A DNA stretch of 64,000 nucleotides, taken from contig RIAZ01000023.1 in NCBI GenBank assembly GCA_003762615.1, positions 1 to 64,000 of the forward strand, in the 5' to 3' direction. The notes beneath the pieces were generated by a model. It was not told the origin of the DNA and did no database searches. It was given only the letters and a program-made list of their open reading frames with translations. Source of the DNA: Muribaculaceae bacterium Isolate-037 (Harlan) (GTDB lineage: Bacteria > Bacteroidota > Bacteroidia > Bacteroidales > Muribaculaceae). A program made the translations under genes and the position numbers. Positions 17,369-25,868 of the stretch are shown piece after piece; positions within the stretch are counted from its first letter, which is position 1; the number at the start of each line of letters is the position of its first letter.

Positions 17369-17425
17369 AGTGCATGATATTACCGCATTGTGTGCATGAT
17401 GTCGCGGTGTTGATGTGCATGATGT
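17369..17425 (+). repeat. Three TGTGCATGATGT direct repeats
   Basis: Copies start at 17369 (degenerate, AGTGCATGATAT), 17391 and 17414, giving spacings of 22 and 23 bp. Two more copies are at 5313 and 5335 (22 bp apart). Both clusters abut the 3' end of an immunity-array gene. Function unknown. Confidence 0.6.
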
Positions 17426-17427
17426 CA

Positions 17428-18201
17428 TTAAGGTTGATGGCGTGTGGGTAATAACCTTTTCATGGCATTGGCAAAAAAATCTTTGAATTTCTGCGACGTG
17501 TTTCTATATTTTTCCGATGGGAACAGGAAATCATCGATGATAAGTTGCGCTTCGTTCAGATTCCTGACGCGCCAGCTTTCCAGATTCTTCTCCACCTGTG
17601 CCATCAGTTTCTCCCTGTTTCCAACCCTTTCATACATACCGTTCATCCATTCCTCAAATTCCATATCGAATTCCGTCCTCACCCATTTATACTTCCAACG
17701 CTTGGATTTCCACTCTATCTCACGCATCAGCCGTTCTCTCAGGTTAATATCATCCAGATATGTCGACAATGCAAACACGAACTCATACACTGGTTTCCAG
17801 AAATTTGGATTGTCAATGTCTTTATCAGGACTCGTAAACAGATTCATGATACTGCTCAGCCTAATCTTCTCCTGCAATACGTCACCAAACTGTTCTCTGG
17901 CACGTTGTTCCGCCCGAGAGAAATAAAAGTCATGCTCTTTTTTACTTGATAAATAAAAGGTATTTCCTATTTTCCCTTCAAGTCTATAATTAAAGATGTC
18001 AAATCTATTATAGCCATCACTATCATCCCAAAGCGACCTACATTCTAAGTAAACTTGATAATCGTCGCTTTCATATTGGGACGATTCCAACCGTAGACCG
18101 AGCATCACTATGCCTACTCTAAGATAAAGTGTAGACTTTGAAAATTCCGTCAGAAAGGGGAATACTCCCTTCCAGTCATTGAAAATCTCTCTTGAAACCA
18201 T
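17428..18201 (-). CDS. Immunity-array family protein, paralog 2
   Basis: A 257-residue protein. It shares the N-terminal block (IFNDWKGVFPFLTEFSKSTL through GLRLESS) and the AQVEKNLES(W)RVRNLNEAQ block near residue 200 with the other paralogs, but the middle and the last 40 residues diverge. No toxin gene lies directly upstream, so if the family is protective this is an orphan immunity gene. Confidence 0.6.
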   Translation of the reverse strand: MVSREIFNDWKGVFPFLTEFSKSTLYLRVGIVMLGLRLESSQYESDDYQVYLECRSLWDDSDGYNRFDIFNYRLEGKIGNTFYLSSKKEHDFYFSRAEQRAREQFGDVLQEKIRLSSIMNLFTSPDKDIDNPNFWKPVYEFVFALSTYLDDINLRERLMREIEWKSKRWKYKWVRTEFDMEFEEWMNGMYERVGNREKLMAQVEKNLESWRVRNLNEAQLIIDDFLFPSEKYRNTSQKFKDFFANAMKRLLPTRHQP

Positions 18202-18380
18202 AAAATCGAATTTAGTTTACTCTATTATAAGTTTGATATGATGTGTGGAATTAATCACGGGGCACGCGGAGTTTTTATTATTACTCTGTGTCCTCCGCGC
18301 TCTTTGTGGTGTAGTAAATCAGCTTGATACGGTGTGTGGAATTAACCTCGGGGAGCGCGGAGAGCGCGGAGGTTTTTGAT
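18202..18380. repeat. Linker repeat between paralogs 2 and 3
   Basis: Carries two copies of the GTGGAATTAA..C.CGG block (near 18244 and 18331), CTTTGTGGTGTAGTAAATCA, and GAGCGCGGAGAGCGCGGAGG just before the stop codon of paralog 3. The 5' part matches 7314-7370 and the 3' part matches 7357-7402, so this spacer looks like two linkers in tandem. Confidence 0.65.
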
Positions 18381-19175
18381 TTAAGGGTATTCCTCACCGT
18401 TTATTTTGGCTATTAGCTGTCGCCATAATCCGATTCGGGTGTTACGGAAGTTTTCACGGAACTCTTTCCATCGTCGTGACATACTTTTGGGTTGCTCAGA
18501 ATCCAATACAAAGTCATCAATGACAAACTGTGCCTCATTCAGATTCCTTATGCGCCGGCTTTCCAGATTTTTCTCCACCTGTGCCATCAATGCCTCCCGG
18601 TCGCTCATCCTAACCCGAAGATCCTGTTTCCATTCTTCCATCGTGATACCGTGAATGATTAGAAAATCCTTTTTCTTGAAATGTCGAAATTTCATGTCAA
18701 TCTGTCGCCAGATTCTTGCTTCCATTTCAGGATCATTCAAATATATAGAGAGTGCCAGTTCAAATTCAAAAATGGACAAAATATTGCAATCGAATGAAAC
18801 GGTAATTTGATTGATTACGTTAAAAAGACTGCTTAAACGAATTTTCTCTTCAAGAATACCACCAAATTGGTCTTTCACACGCTGCAGTACTTTGGGAAAA
18901 TAAAAATCATGGTGATTATCAAAAATCCAGAATTGGATATTACCTTTAGATCTCAAATAATAATAAAACACAAAAGATTCACATAAACTATTCTTATTTT
19001 CCCAAAGGGATCTGCATTCCAGATATATAAGATATGTATTACTATCGAAATTAGACGATTCAAGTCGTAATCCCAACATCACGATACCTGCTCTCAGATA
19101 AAGAGTAGACTTAGTGTATTCTTTCAGAAAAGGGAATGCTCCCTTCCAGTCATTGAAAATTTTGTGAGATACCAT
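18381..19175 (-). CDS. Immunity-array family protein, paralog 3
   Basis: A 264-residue protein, nearly identical to paralog 1 over the first about 37 and last about 75 residues but largely different between (for example SSLFNVINQITVSFDCNILS here, SDLFNLINSMTGSFLTRHNP in paralog 1). The pattern suggests exchange of central specificity segments between copies. It lies at the upstream end of the island with no toxin gene beside it. Confidence 0.6.
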   Translation of the reverse strand: MVSHKIFNDWKGAFPFLKEYTKSTLYLRAGIVMLGLRLESSNFDSNTYLIYLECRSLWENKNSLCESFVFYYYLRSKGNIQFWIFDNHHDFYFPKVLQRVKDQFGGILEEKIRLSSLFNVINQITVSFDCNILSIFEFELALSIYLNDPEMEARIWRQIDMKFRHFKKKDFLIIHGITMEEWKQDLRVRMSDREALMAQVEKNLESRRIRNLNEAQFVIDDFVLDSEQPKSMSRRWKEFRENFRNTRIGLWRQLIAKINGEEYP

Positions 19176-19645
19176 ATTGTATAATTGAATTGGGTTGTAC
19201 TCAATCTTTAGTCATTATATGCAAGAGGAGTTTCAAGATAAATCTCATAATTAAAAATATATTTTCTCGGCATTACAGATGAATGGAACGGCAACAAATA
19301 GAAGCACTGGATATAAACGTTTCATGGGCATGGATTTTTAGATTATGACCCAAAGTTAACAAAAATATTTGGAATGAAATAATTGTTGACTAAAAATCAT
19401 CAGAATAAGAATGAAATGAAGGTTATTTCACATAAAACAATGGTTTAATGGCTTTTTGTCAAGTGGAATGAATCATTTTTTTACTGATTGTGGTGGAAGG
19501 GATACGATTTATTCACCTTTTTTGAAACATTTGTCCACTTTAGTGAGGGAAATATTTTATAATTTTGCAACCGTAAGCCGTAGGCTCTTTCGGGAGGCGA
19601 TGCTTGCGATTATTGGAAACCGAAAAACTCGAATAACCATAAATC
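19176..19645. other. Intergenic region upstream of the arabinofuranosidase operon
   Basis: No gene seen in about 470 bp of AT-rich DNA. A -7 match (TAATTTTG, 19560-19567) lies 79 bp upstream of the first GH51 gene without a -33 at the usual distance, which would fit activator dependence. Confidence 0.45.
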
Positions 19646-21622
19646 ATGAGAAAACAACTTTTAACTGCGCTTCTCGCACTTGGCTGCATGACTTATGCAG
19701 GTGCGGAAATCAACAGGCTTGTCGTGGAGCCTAATGCAAAGGGAGCCCCTATCCCGTCCACGATGTATGGACTCTTCTTTGAAGATATCAACTATGCGGC
19801 AGACGGCGGTCTGTATGCAGAGAAGATCAAGAACCGCTCGTTCGACTTCCCTACTCCACTTCAGGGCTGGAATGCCTTCGGCAAGGTTGAGGTGCGTAAC
19901 GACGGTCCGTTTGCCAACAATCCTAATTACGTGCGTCTTTCTCCCGCCGGTCATACCGATAAATGGACAGGTCTTGACAATGAGGGCTTTTTCGGCGTGA
20001 GCTTTGAGAAGGGTAAGGACTATCGTTTCTCAGTTTGGGCACGTGTGCCCGACGGCGGCACTTCCAAAGTGCGTGTCGAGCTTGAGGATCCCGCTACTAT
20101 GGGCGAGGGTCAGGACAAATGTGCCAAGGAGTTTGAGGTGACAGGCAAGGATTGGAAGAAATATACCGTCACACTGTCGCCGTCGGAGACTGTCAGCAAA
20201 GGTAAGCTGAGAGTGTTCCTGGTGAAGCCGGAGACAACCGTAGACCTTGAGCATCTCTCCCTCTTCCCTACCGACACGTGGAAAGGGCGTGAGAATGGTC
20301 TGCGCAATGACCTGGTTCAGAAACTTGCAGATCTTAAACCCGGTGTGTTCCGTTTCCCCGGTGGATGTATCGTTGAGGGCACGGATATGGATACCCGCTA
20401 TGAGTGGAAAAAGACAGTCGGTCCGGTTGAGAACCGCCCGGTGAATGAGAACCGTTGGCACTACACCTTCCGCCACCGTTTCTTCCCCGACTATTTCCAG
20501 AGCTACGGACTCGGATTCTATGAGTATTTCCTTCTCAGCGAGGATATAGGTGCTGAGCCGCTTCCTATCCTGAACGTGGGTCTTGTATGCCAGTATCAGA
20601 ACCATGATGAGAGTGCTCATGCCTCTCTCAATGAACTTCAGCCGTTTATCGACGATGTGCTTGATCTTATTGAGTTTGCCAACGGTCCTGTTGATTCCGA
20701 ATGGGGTAAAGTTCGTGCGGAGATGGGTCATCCGGAACCGTTCAATCTTAAATATGTTGGTATCGGCAATGAGCAGTGGGGTCCGGAATACACCACCCGT
20801 CTTGAACCGTTTATCAAGGCAGTGCGTGCCAAATACCCCGACATAAAGATTGTCGGCAGTTCCGGTCCTGATTCCGAGGGTAAGCAGTTTGATTATCTCT
20901 GGCCTGAGATGAAGCGTCTGAAAGCCGATTTGGTCGATGAGCATTTCTATCGTCCCGAGTCATGGTTCCTCGCACAGGGCAACCGTTATGACAACTATGA
21001 CCGTAAGGGTCCGAAAGTATTTGCCGGAGAATATGCTTGCCACGGTAAGGGTAAGAAATACAATCATTTCAATGCCGCACTTCTTGAGGCAGCCTTTATG
21101 ACCGGTCTTGAACGCAATGCCGATATCGTGGAGATGGCTACCTACGCTCCTCTCTTCGCCCACGTTGAGGGCTGGCAGTGGCGTCCGGATATGATCTGGT
21201 TCGACAATTTCCGCTCCATGCCTACGGCAAGCTACTACGTGCAGCAGCTTTATTCACTCAACAAGGGCACACAGGTGGTTCCCCTGAAGATGGATGGGAA
21301 GGCAGTGGCAGGCAATGAGGGACAGAACGGTCTCTTCGCGTCAGCCGTGAAGGAGGATCCGAGTGGAGATATCATCGTGAAGGTTGCCAATACGGGCGAC
21401 ACTGCACAGGAGCTTCAGATAGATTTCAAGGGTCTGAAGAAGAAGCAACACTACTCATCAGTGGAGATCACCACTCTCCATGCCGACAACGATGCCGAGA
21501 ACACTCTTGACAATCAGGAGATCGTCAAGCCGAAGGTGGAGAACTATAATGCCGACAGCATCACCGACATGAACGTGTCGATCCCTGCCAAGACATTCGC
21601 AGTTTATCGTTTTAAGAAATAA
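19646..21622 (+). CDS. GH51 alpha-L-arabinofuranosidase with N-terminal carbohydrate-binding-like domain
   Basis: A 658-residue protein with a signal peptide (MRKQLLTALLALGCMTYAGA). A jelly-roll-like domain at about residues 70-205 (YRFSVWARVPDGGTSKVRVE) precedes the GH51 barrel. The barrel shows VFRFPGGCIVEGTD, the acid/base Glu in YVGIGNEQWGPEY and the nucleophile Glu in VFAGEYACHG, followed by the C-terminal beta domain ending KTFAVYRFKK. It would release terminal arabinofuranose from arabinan or arabinoxylan side chains in the periplasm or at the surface. The next gene, another GH51, starts 6 bp downstream, so the pair forms an operon; no SusC/SusD pair is in the window. Confidence 0.92.
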   Translation: MRKQLLTALLALGCMTYAGAEINRLVVEPNAKGAPIPSTMYGLFFEDINYAADGGLYAEKIKNRSFDFPTPLQGWNAFGKVEVRNDGPFANNPNYVRLSPAGHTDKWTGLDNEGFFGVSFEKGKDYRFSVWARVPDGGTSKVRVELEDPATMGEGQDKCAKEFEVTGKDWKKYTVTLSPSETVSKGKLRVFLVKPETTVDLEHLSLFPTDTWKGRENGLRNDLVQKLADLKPGVFRFPGGCIVEGTDMDTRYEWKKTVGPVENRPVNENRWHYTFRHRFFPDYFQSYGLGFYEYFLLSEDIGAEPLPILNVGLVCQYQNHDESAHASLNELQPFIDDVLDLIEFANGPVDSEWGKVRAEMGHPEPFNLKYVGIGNEQWGPEYTTRLEPFIKAVRAKYPDIKIVGSSGPDSEGKQFDYLWPEMKRLKADLVDEHFYRPESWFLAQGNRYDNYDRKGPKVFAGEYACHGKGKKYNHFNAALLEAAFMTGLERNADIVEMATYAPLFAHVEGWQWRPDMIWFDNFRSMPTASYYVQQLYSLNKGTQVVPLKMDGKAVAGNEGQNGLFASAVKEDPSGDIIVKVANTGDTAQELQIDFKGLKKKQHYSSVEITTLHADNDAENTLDNQEIVKPKVENYNADSITDMNVSIPAKTFAVYRFKK

Positions 21623-21628
21623 CCGGAT

Positions 21629-23170
21629 ATGAAGAATATATTAGGCACTATTGCCTTTTCAGCACTTTGCTCGCTCTCATCGTTTGCGGCAAATGACGTG
21701 ACAGTGACTCTCCTTCCGTCGAAGGAGAGTCCGATAATCGAGAAGGAGATCTACGGTCAGTTTGCCGAGCATCTCGGCACGTGTATCTATGGCGGTCTGT
21801 GGGTAGGTCCGGAGTCATCCATACCGAATACCAACGGCTATAGAAACGACGTGATAAATGCTCTCAAGGAGCTTCATATCCCGGTTTTGCGTTGGCCCGG
21901 TGGCTGTTTTGCTGATGAATATCATTGGATGGATGGTATCGGACCGAAAGAGAACCGTCCGCGTATGGTCAACAGCAACTGGGGAGGCACAGTTGAGGAT
22001 AACTCCTTTGGCACCCATGATTTCTTCGACCTTTGCGAGATGCTTGGTTGCGAGCCGTATCTGAGCGGCAATGTCGGTAGCGGCACTGTCGAGGAGCTTG
22101 CAAAATGGGTGGAGTATATCACGGCGGAGGATGGTCCGATGGCTACCTTGCGCAAGAAGAACGGCAGGGAGAAACCCTGGCATCTGAAGTATCTCGGCGT
22201 AGGCAACGAGAGCTGGGGATGCGGCGGTAATTTCACGCCGGAATATTATGCCGATGTGTATCGCCGTTATCAGACTTATTGCCGTAATTTCAACGGCAAC
22301 AAGCTGTATAAGATAGCATCCGGAGCGAGTGATTATGACTATAACTGGACGGAGGTGTTGATGAAGAATGCCGGGCATCACATGGATGGCATATCGCTTC
22401 ATTATTACACGGTGCTCGGATGGAGTGGTAGCAAGGGTTCCGCCACTCAGTTTAATGAGGAGGATTATTACTGGACTCTCGGCAAATGTCTTGAAGTGGG
22501 TGATGTGGTTAAGCGTCACTGCGACATAATGGATAAGTATGACCCGAAGAAACGTGTGGGTCTGCTCGTAGATGAGTGGGGAACATGGTTTGATGAGGAG
22601 CCGGGTACTGTTCCCGGTCATCTCTATCAGCAGAACACGCTTCGTGATGCTATGGTGGCAGCATTGAGTCTCAATACATTCCATACGTTTACGGATCGCG
22701 TTAAGATGACTAATATAGCGCAGATTGCCAACGTGCTTCAGTCGATGGTTCTGACTAAGGATGCGCAAATGGTTCTGACTCCCACCTACTACGTCTTCAA
22801 GATGTATGTGCCTCATCAGGATGCGAAGCTGATACCGTTGAGTGTGGCTACTCCGCAGATTGCGGCACGTGACGGACGGAAGGTTCCGGTGGTGAGTGCT
22901 ACTGCATCCACAAAGGATGGCAAGACCACGCTCTCATTGGTGAATACTGATCTTCAGAATGAGAGCAAGATCACTATTGATCTTGCCGGCATATCCGCGA
23001 AGAAGGTATCGGGAGAAATCCTCACTGCTACTTCGATGAACGACTACAATGACTTCGGACAACCGGAGAAAGTGACTCTGAAGCCGTTCAAGAATGGTTG
23101 GCAGGTGAAGGATGGCAAACTGACCGTCACTCTTCCCGCCAAGAGCATCGTAACCCTTTCATTACAATAA
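21629..23170 (+). CDS. GH51 alpha-N-arabinofuranosidase
   Basis: A 513-residue protein with a signal peptide (MKNILGTIAFSALCSLSSFA). It has the classic GH51 motifs: IYGQFAEHLG, VLRWPGGCFADEYHW, acid/base Glu in YLGVGNESWGCGGNF and nucleophile Glu in LLVDEWGTWFDEEPG, plus a C-terminal beta domain ending in LPAKSIVTLSLQ. It belongs to the shorter AbfA-type subgroup, unlike its upstream partner. The two enzymes probably act on differently linked arabinose residues. Two hairpins end the operon. Confidence 0.93.
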   Translation: MKNILGTIAFSALCSLSSFAANDVTVTLLPSKESPIIEKEIYGQFAEHLGTCIYGGLWVGPESSIPNTNGYRNDVINALKELHIPVLRWPGGCFADEYHWMDGIGPKENRPRMVNSNWGGTVEDNSFGTHDFFDLCEMLGCEPYLSGNVGSGTVEELAKWVEYITAEDGPMATLRKKNGREKPWHLKYLGVGNESWGCGGNFTPEYYADVYRRYQTYCRNFNGNKLYKIASGASDYDYNWTEVLMKNAGHHMDGISLHYYTVLGWSGSKGSATQFNEEDYYWTLGKCLEVGDVVKRHCDIMDKYDPKKRVGLLVDEWGTWFDEEPGTVPGHLYQQNTLRDAMVAALSLNTFHTFTDRVKMTNIAQIANVLQSMVLTKDAQMVLTPTYYVFKMYVPHQDAKLIPLSVATPQIAARDGRKVPVVSATASTKDGKTTLSLVNTDLQNESKITIDLAGISAKKVSGEILTATSMNDYNDFGQPEKVTLKPFKNGWQVKDGKLTVTLPAKSIVTLSLQ

Positions 23171-23188
23171 AATAGCTCCACGGTCGTG

Positions 23189-23251
23189 TCCGGAAGTACT
23201 CTTCTTCCGGATCAAAAGGGGTATTGTCAAAACCTTGGTTCTGGCAATACC
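23189..23251 (+). terminator. Double hairpin after the GH51 operon
   Basis: TCCGGAAG (23189-23196) pairs with CTTCCGGA (23204-23211). A second stem pairs GGTATTG (23220-23226) with CAATACC (23245-23251), with an inner AACC/GGTT pairing, and is followed by a pyrimidine-rich tract. Confidence 0.6.
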
Positions 23252-23362
23252 TCTTCTCTTATTTAATTAAATCTCAATATCTTCTTTTGAAAAGATTCTC
23301 GGATATCTCTCTCTATTCAGCAGCAGCTATTCAGCAGCAGCGAAGAAACATAAGAACAAAAG

Positions 23363-23442
23363 AACATAAGAGACATAAGATTTTTGGCTACGCATTGCAG
23401 TCGTATCAATTGATGAAAACGAAATCTTATGTCTCTTATGTT
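23363..23442. repeat. 21-bp perfect inverted repeat
   Basis: The arms 23363-23383 and 23422-23442 are exact complements over 21 bp, enclosing 38 nt. It sits in the gene-free stretch between the GH51 terminator and palindromic element A. Function unknown. Confidence 0.6.
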
Positions 23443-23504
23443 TTTCTTGCCTATTGTTTCTCTTTGACTATTATACCCTCTTGACTTATGTGTTTTCGTC
23501 GTAA

Positions 23505-23612
23505 GTCTTGCTCACGTCCCTTAGTTTCTTGTCCTCACAAAATTGAATTATAGCCAAAAGTAGGTTATTTTTGCTACTTTTGGCTATAATTCAATTTTAT
23601 TTTGTATCTTCG
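23505..23612 (+). repeat. Palindromic element, solo copy A
   Basis: A 108-bp block that differs from 29251-29358 at only about six positions. It holds a perfect 25-bp inverted repeat (23539-23563 and 23574-23598) around the 10-nt loop GTTATTTTTG, then TATTTTGTATCTTCG. In copy B this last part is the -7 of the ATPase gene, but here no ATPase gene follows; the ThiF gene begins 80 bp further. It looks like a remnant of the same unit. Confidence 0.75.
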
Positions 23613-23623
23613 CAAAGAAAGAA

Positions 23624-23668
23624 TACCCTTTTGTGTTATATTCATTTGTCATATCCGTCCTATCTTTG
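23624..23668 (+). promoter_or_regulatory. Activator-type promoter of the ThiF gene
   Basis: A -7 match TATCTTTG (23661-23668) has no canonical -33 TTTG. Instead TACCCTTTTGTGT (23624-23636) places TTTTGTG exactly 32 bp upstream of the -7. The same spacing and box recur at the promoter of the lipoprotein/TonB operon (TTTTGTG at 25334, -7 at 25366). The box would centre near -42 relative to the start. Confidence 0.5.
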
Positions 23669-23691
23669 CACCGTAATAAAAATTATCTTTT

Positions 23692-24447
23692 ATGGACAGA
23701 TATAACAGAAACAGAATTTATGTGAGCGAGGAAGAGCAGGAGAAGGTTCGTGAGACCCGGATATTGCTCGGAGGAGCCGGAATAGGAAGTATCATCGCCG
23801 AGTGTGCATTGCGTTTCGGCTTTGAGGATATCGTGATAGTGGATGGGGACAAGGTGGAGTTGTCCAATCTGAACCGCCAGAACTATGTCAAAAGCGACAT
23901 CGGTAAATCGAAAGCAGAATGCCTCGCTAAGCGACTACTGAGGATTAACCCCAAGGCAAAGATCCAATTCCGTGACACATTCATCGATAAGGATAATGTG
24001 AAAGAACTTCTCAATGGAGTTAAGATAGCCATAAACGCGCTTGACTTTAAGAGTGACATTCCGTTTGTTTTCGACAACCTTTGTTCTAAGAGGAAGATTC
24101 CTGTACTCCACCCTTATAATTTCGGGTGGGGAGCCTTCCTTACAATCATAAGGCCAGGTGGATACCAGCTTACAGAAGTATCCGAATCCTACAAAGGGTT
24201 TGAGGTGAAGATGGCGGATTTCGTGGCTCGGTACTGCACGTTCTGGAATATGCCCAACCGCTGGCTTGATGATGTTATTGAGAAATATAAAAATGAAGAG
24301 GGGGAGATTCCTCCACCTAAACTTTCAGTAGCCTCATGGATTGTTGCCGGACATTGTGTAAATGCAATGTTTGACATAATCACAGGTAAGGAGATCAAGT
24401 ATTTCCCGAAATTTTACTTCTCCTCACTGCGCTGCGATCCGGCTTGA
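23692..24447 (+). CDS. ThiF/MoeB/HesA-family E1-like adenylyltransferase
   Basis: A 251-residue protein with the E1 nucleotide-binding fold at the start: ILLGGAGIGSIIAECALRFG (glycine-rich loop), IVIVDGDKVELSNLNRQNYV (the Asp and Asn-Arg-Gln that hold ATP) and GKSKAECLAKRLLRINPKAK. It would adenylate a C-terminal carboxylate of a small protein or peptide. The second half (RPGGYQLTEVSESYKGFEVK, CTFWNMPNRWLDDV) is unlike ThiF or MoeB of cofactor synthesis. No CxxC zinc pairs are seen and no ubiquitin-like partner is nearby. It converges with the LuxR-type regulator (18 bp between ends) and shares a promoter box with the lipoprotein/TonB operon. Confidence 0.8.
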   Translation: MDRYNRNRIYVSEEEQEKVRETRILLGGAGIGSIIAECALRFGFEDIVIVDGDKVELSNLNRQNYVKSDIGKSKAECLAKRLLRINPKAKIQFRDTFIDKDNVKELLNGVKIAINALDFKSDIPFVFDNLCSKRKIPVLHPYNFGWGAFLTIIRPGGYQLTEVSESYKGFEVKMADFVARYCTFWNMPNRWLDDVIEKYKNEEGEIPPPKLSVASWIVAGHCVNAMFDIITGKEIKYFPKFYFSSLRCDPA

Positions 24448-24464
24448 TTTTATGTACAATTCTT

Positions 24465-25229
24465 CTATATCAACTGATGGTTCTGAGCGTATGTGAGAGC
24501 TTCCGCTATATTCTTCACGTCCATCTTCTGGAATATGCTGCGCTTGTAGGCCTTGACGGTATCGACCGACTTGCATATATTGTCGGCGATATCGTTCATA
24601 GTATATCCCTGTGTAGACAAGGAAAGAACCTCACGCTCGTTATCTGTCAGGATAATCTCCTTGCGCTCCTCCCATTTATGGTCATATAAGGAATACTGAT
24701 AAAATGTTCCTGCACCGGGTTTCTTCATTATCACATTTCCCGGTTCATTCCCGGCGGCAAGCGAGATGGTGCATATCGCCAGCCATATCCTACCGTCCTT
24801 TGTAAGAATAAGCGGGGTCAGCTTGTGATTGACAAGACGCTTGCATTTTCCTCTCATTATATGGAAATCGTAAGATATGGTGTAGTCCTTCCTCTCTCCT
24901 ATAGGAATCGTGTTGAAGAGTTTGAATCCCTTGTTGTTGATCTCTATTAACATTTTGAGATCCTCCTGCGGTACATAGTCAATATAGAACCTATATCCGA
25001 AATCCTTTATCTTTTCAGCCTCACCTCCACACAGTTTGGCGATATTCCCGGATACATACAAGAATCCTCTTTTAAAATAATCTATTATATATACACACTG
25101 GTAGGTGCTTCGCTCAAAAGCACGGGCAGCTTCTATTATGAGTCCAGTCTTCTCATAGTCTGACTCATTTATGCTTTCTACTGAGTTCTGAAGTGAAAAG
25201 AAGTCTCCTGTCTTTATATTGGATTCCAT
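24465..25229 (-). CDS. PAS-like/LuxR-type HTH transcriptional regulator
   Basis: A 254-residue protein from ATG 25227-25229; a TTG start four codons upstream is also open. Residues about 25-160 look like a PAS-type sensor (CVYIIDYFKRGFLYVSGNIA, FGYRFYIDYVPQEDLKMLIE). The C-terminal 65 residues are a LuxR/GerE helix-turn-helix (LTDNEREVLSLSTQGYTMND, IADNICKSVDTVKAYKRSIF, QKMDVKNIAEALTYAQ). It lies between the ThiF gene and the lipoprotein/TonB operon, whose promoters share the TTTTGTG box, so it is the natural candidate to bind that box. A further box lies in its own upstream region. Confidence 0.8.
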   Translation of the reverse strand: MESNIKTGDFFSLQNSVESINESDYEKTGLIIEAARAFERSTYQCVYIIDYFKRGFLYVSGNIAKLCGGEAEKIKDFGYRFYIDYVPQEDLKMLIEINNKGFKLFNTIPIGERKDYTISYDFHIMRGKCKRLVNHKLTPLILTKDGRIWLAICTISLAAGNEPGNVIMKKPGAGTFYQYSLYDHKWEERKEIILTDNEREVLSLSTQGYTMNDIADNICKSVDTVKAYKRSIFQKMDVKNIAEALTYAQNHQLI

Positions 25230-25282
25230 AAGTAGGGTCAAATTTTATTGCAAAATTAACAAAAGTTACACATGTATAAACC

Positions 25283-25373
25283 ATAACTATACACAAAAGG
25301 GTAATATTGCAGTACTGATTTACTAAAATATACTTTTGTGTAATTTATAAAATATTGGATTTTTATAGCTTTG
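25283..25373 (+). promoter_or_regulatory. Shared regulatory region: two TTTTGTG boxes and the lipoprotein/TonB operon promoter
   Basis: TACCCTTTTGTGT occurs in reverse at 25291-25303, identical over 13 bp to the box at 23624-23636. A second box, TACTTTTGTGTAA (25331-25343), places TTTTGTG 32 bp upstream of the -7 TAGCTTTG (25366-25373). No TTTG -33 lies at 19-21 bp. On the minus strand TAATTTTG (25251-25258) is a -7 candidate for the regulator gene. Confidence 0.5.
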
Positions 25374-25425
25374 CACCATAAAACCAAACCGATGTAGTCA
25401 ACGACATCATAAAATTCAAATAACA

Positions 25426-25863
25426 ATGAGCTTCAAATCAATTTTATTATTTCTATTTTCTGTAATGATGGTCTCCATTTGTGTGTCATGTTCAAATGAA
25501 GAAGAACCTTCACCATCCAATGAAGGCAGTCCACGGGACTGGACATATACCGGTGATAATGTCAAAGTATATATCAATGGCGAAATTCAGACCAGAGTCA
25601 AAGAATTAAGGGTAAGATCCATTCAACTTTCATCTGGGGAAGAGTCCATATCTAATCCTATATATGACACAACACTGATAATAAAAGGATTGTCTAATTC
25701 TAATAAGACGACCAATATTCAGGTTATTGCCACTCTTGATAATTTCAGCGGCACGACAACTATTGACGGACATGATTATAATGTGTCCGGAGAATATATC
25801 GGAAATCCCTTTGAGACTCATTATTCCAAATTGTGTATTATTGTCCGTCTTGAGTCTAAATAA
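25426..25863 (+). CDS. Small lipoprotein of unknown function
   Basis: A 145-residue protein with a lipoprotein signal (LLFLFSVMMVSICVSCSNEE, Cys at 23) and an acidic +2 to +5 stretch that in Bacteroidetes favours surface export. The mature part is beta-rich (TGDNVKVYINGEIQTRVKEL, TTNIQVIATLDNFSGTTTID). No family is recognised. It is the first gene of the operon with the TonB-dependent receptor, 5 bp upstream of it. Confidence 0.7.
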   Translation: MSFKSILLFLFSVMMVSICVSCSNEEEPSPSNEGSPRDWTYTGDNVKVYINGEIQTRVKELRVRSIQLSSGEESISNPIYDTTLIIKGLSNSNKTTNIQVIATLDNFSGTTTIDGHDYNVSGEYIGNPFETHYSKLCIIVRLESK

Positions 25864-25868
25864 TCAAT

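Noticed and set aside
20030..20944. A 304-codon open frame on the minus strand
   Set aside because: Antisense to the first GH51 gene; no domain seen.
21815..22816. A 333-codon open frame on the minus strand
   Set aside because: Antisense to the second GH51 gene; no recognisable domain and low-complexity composition.
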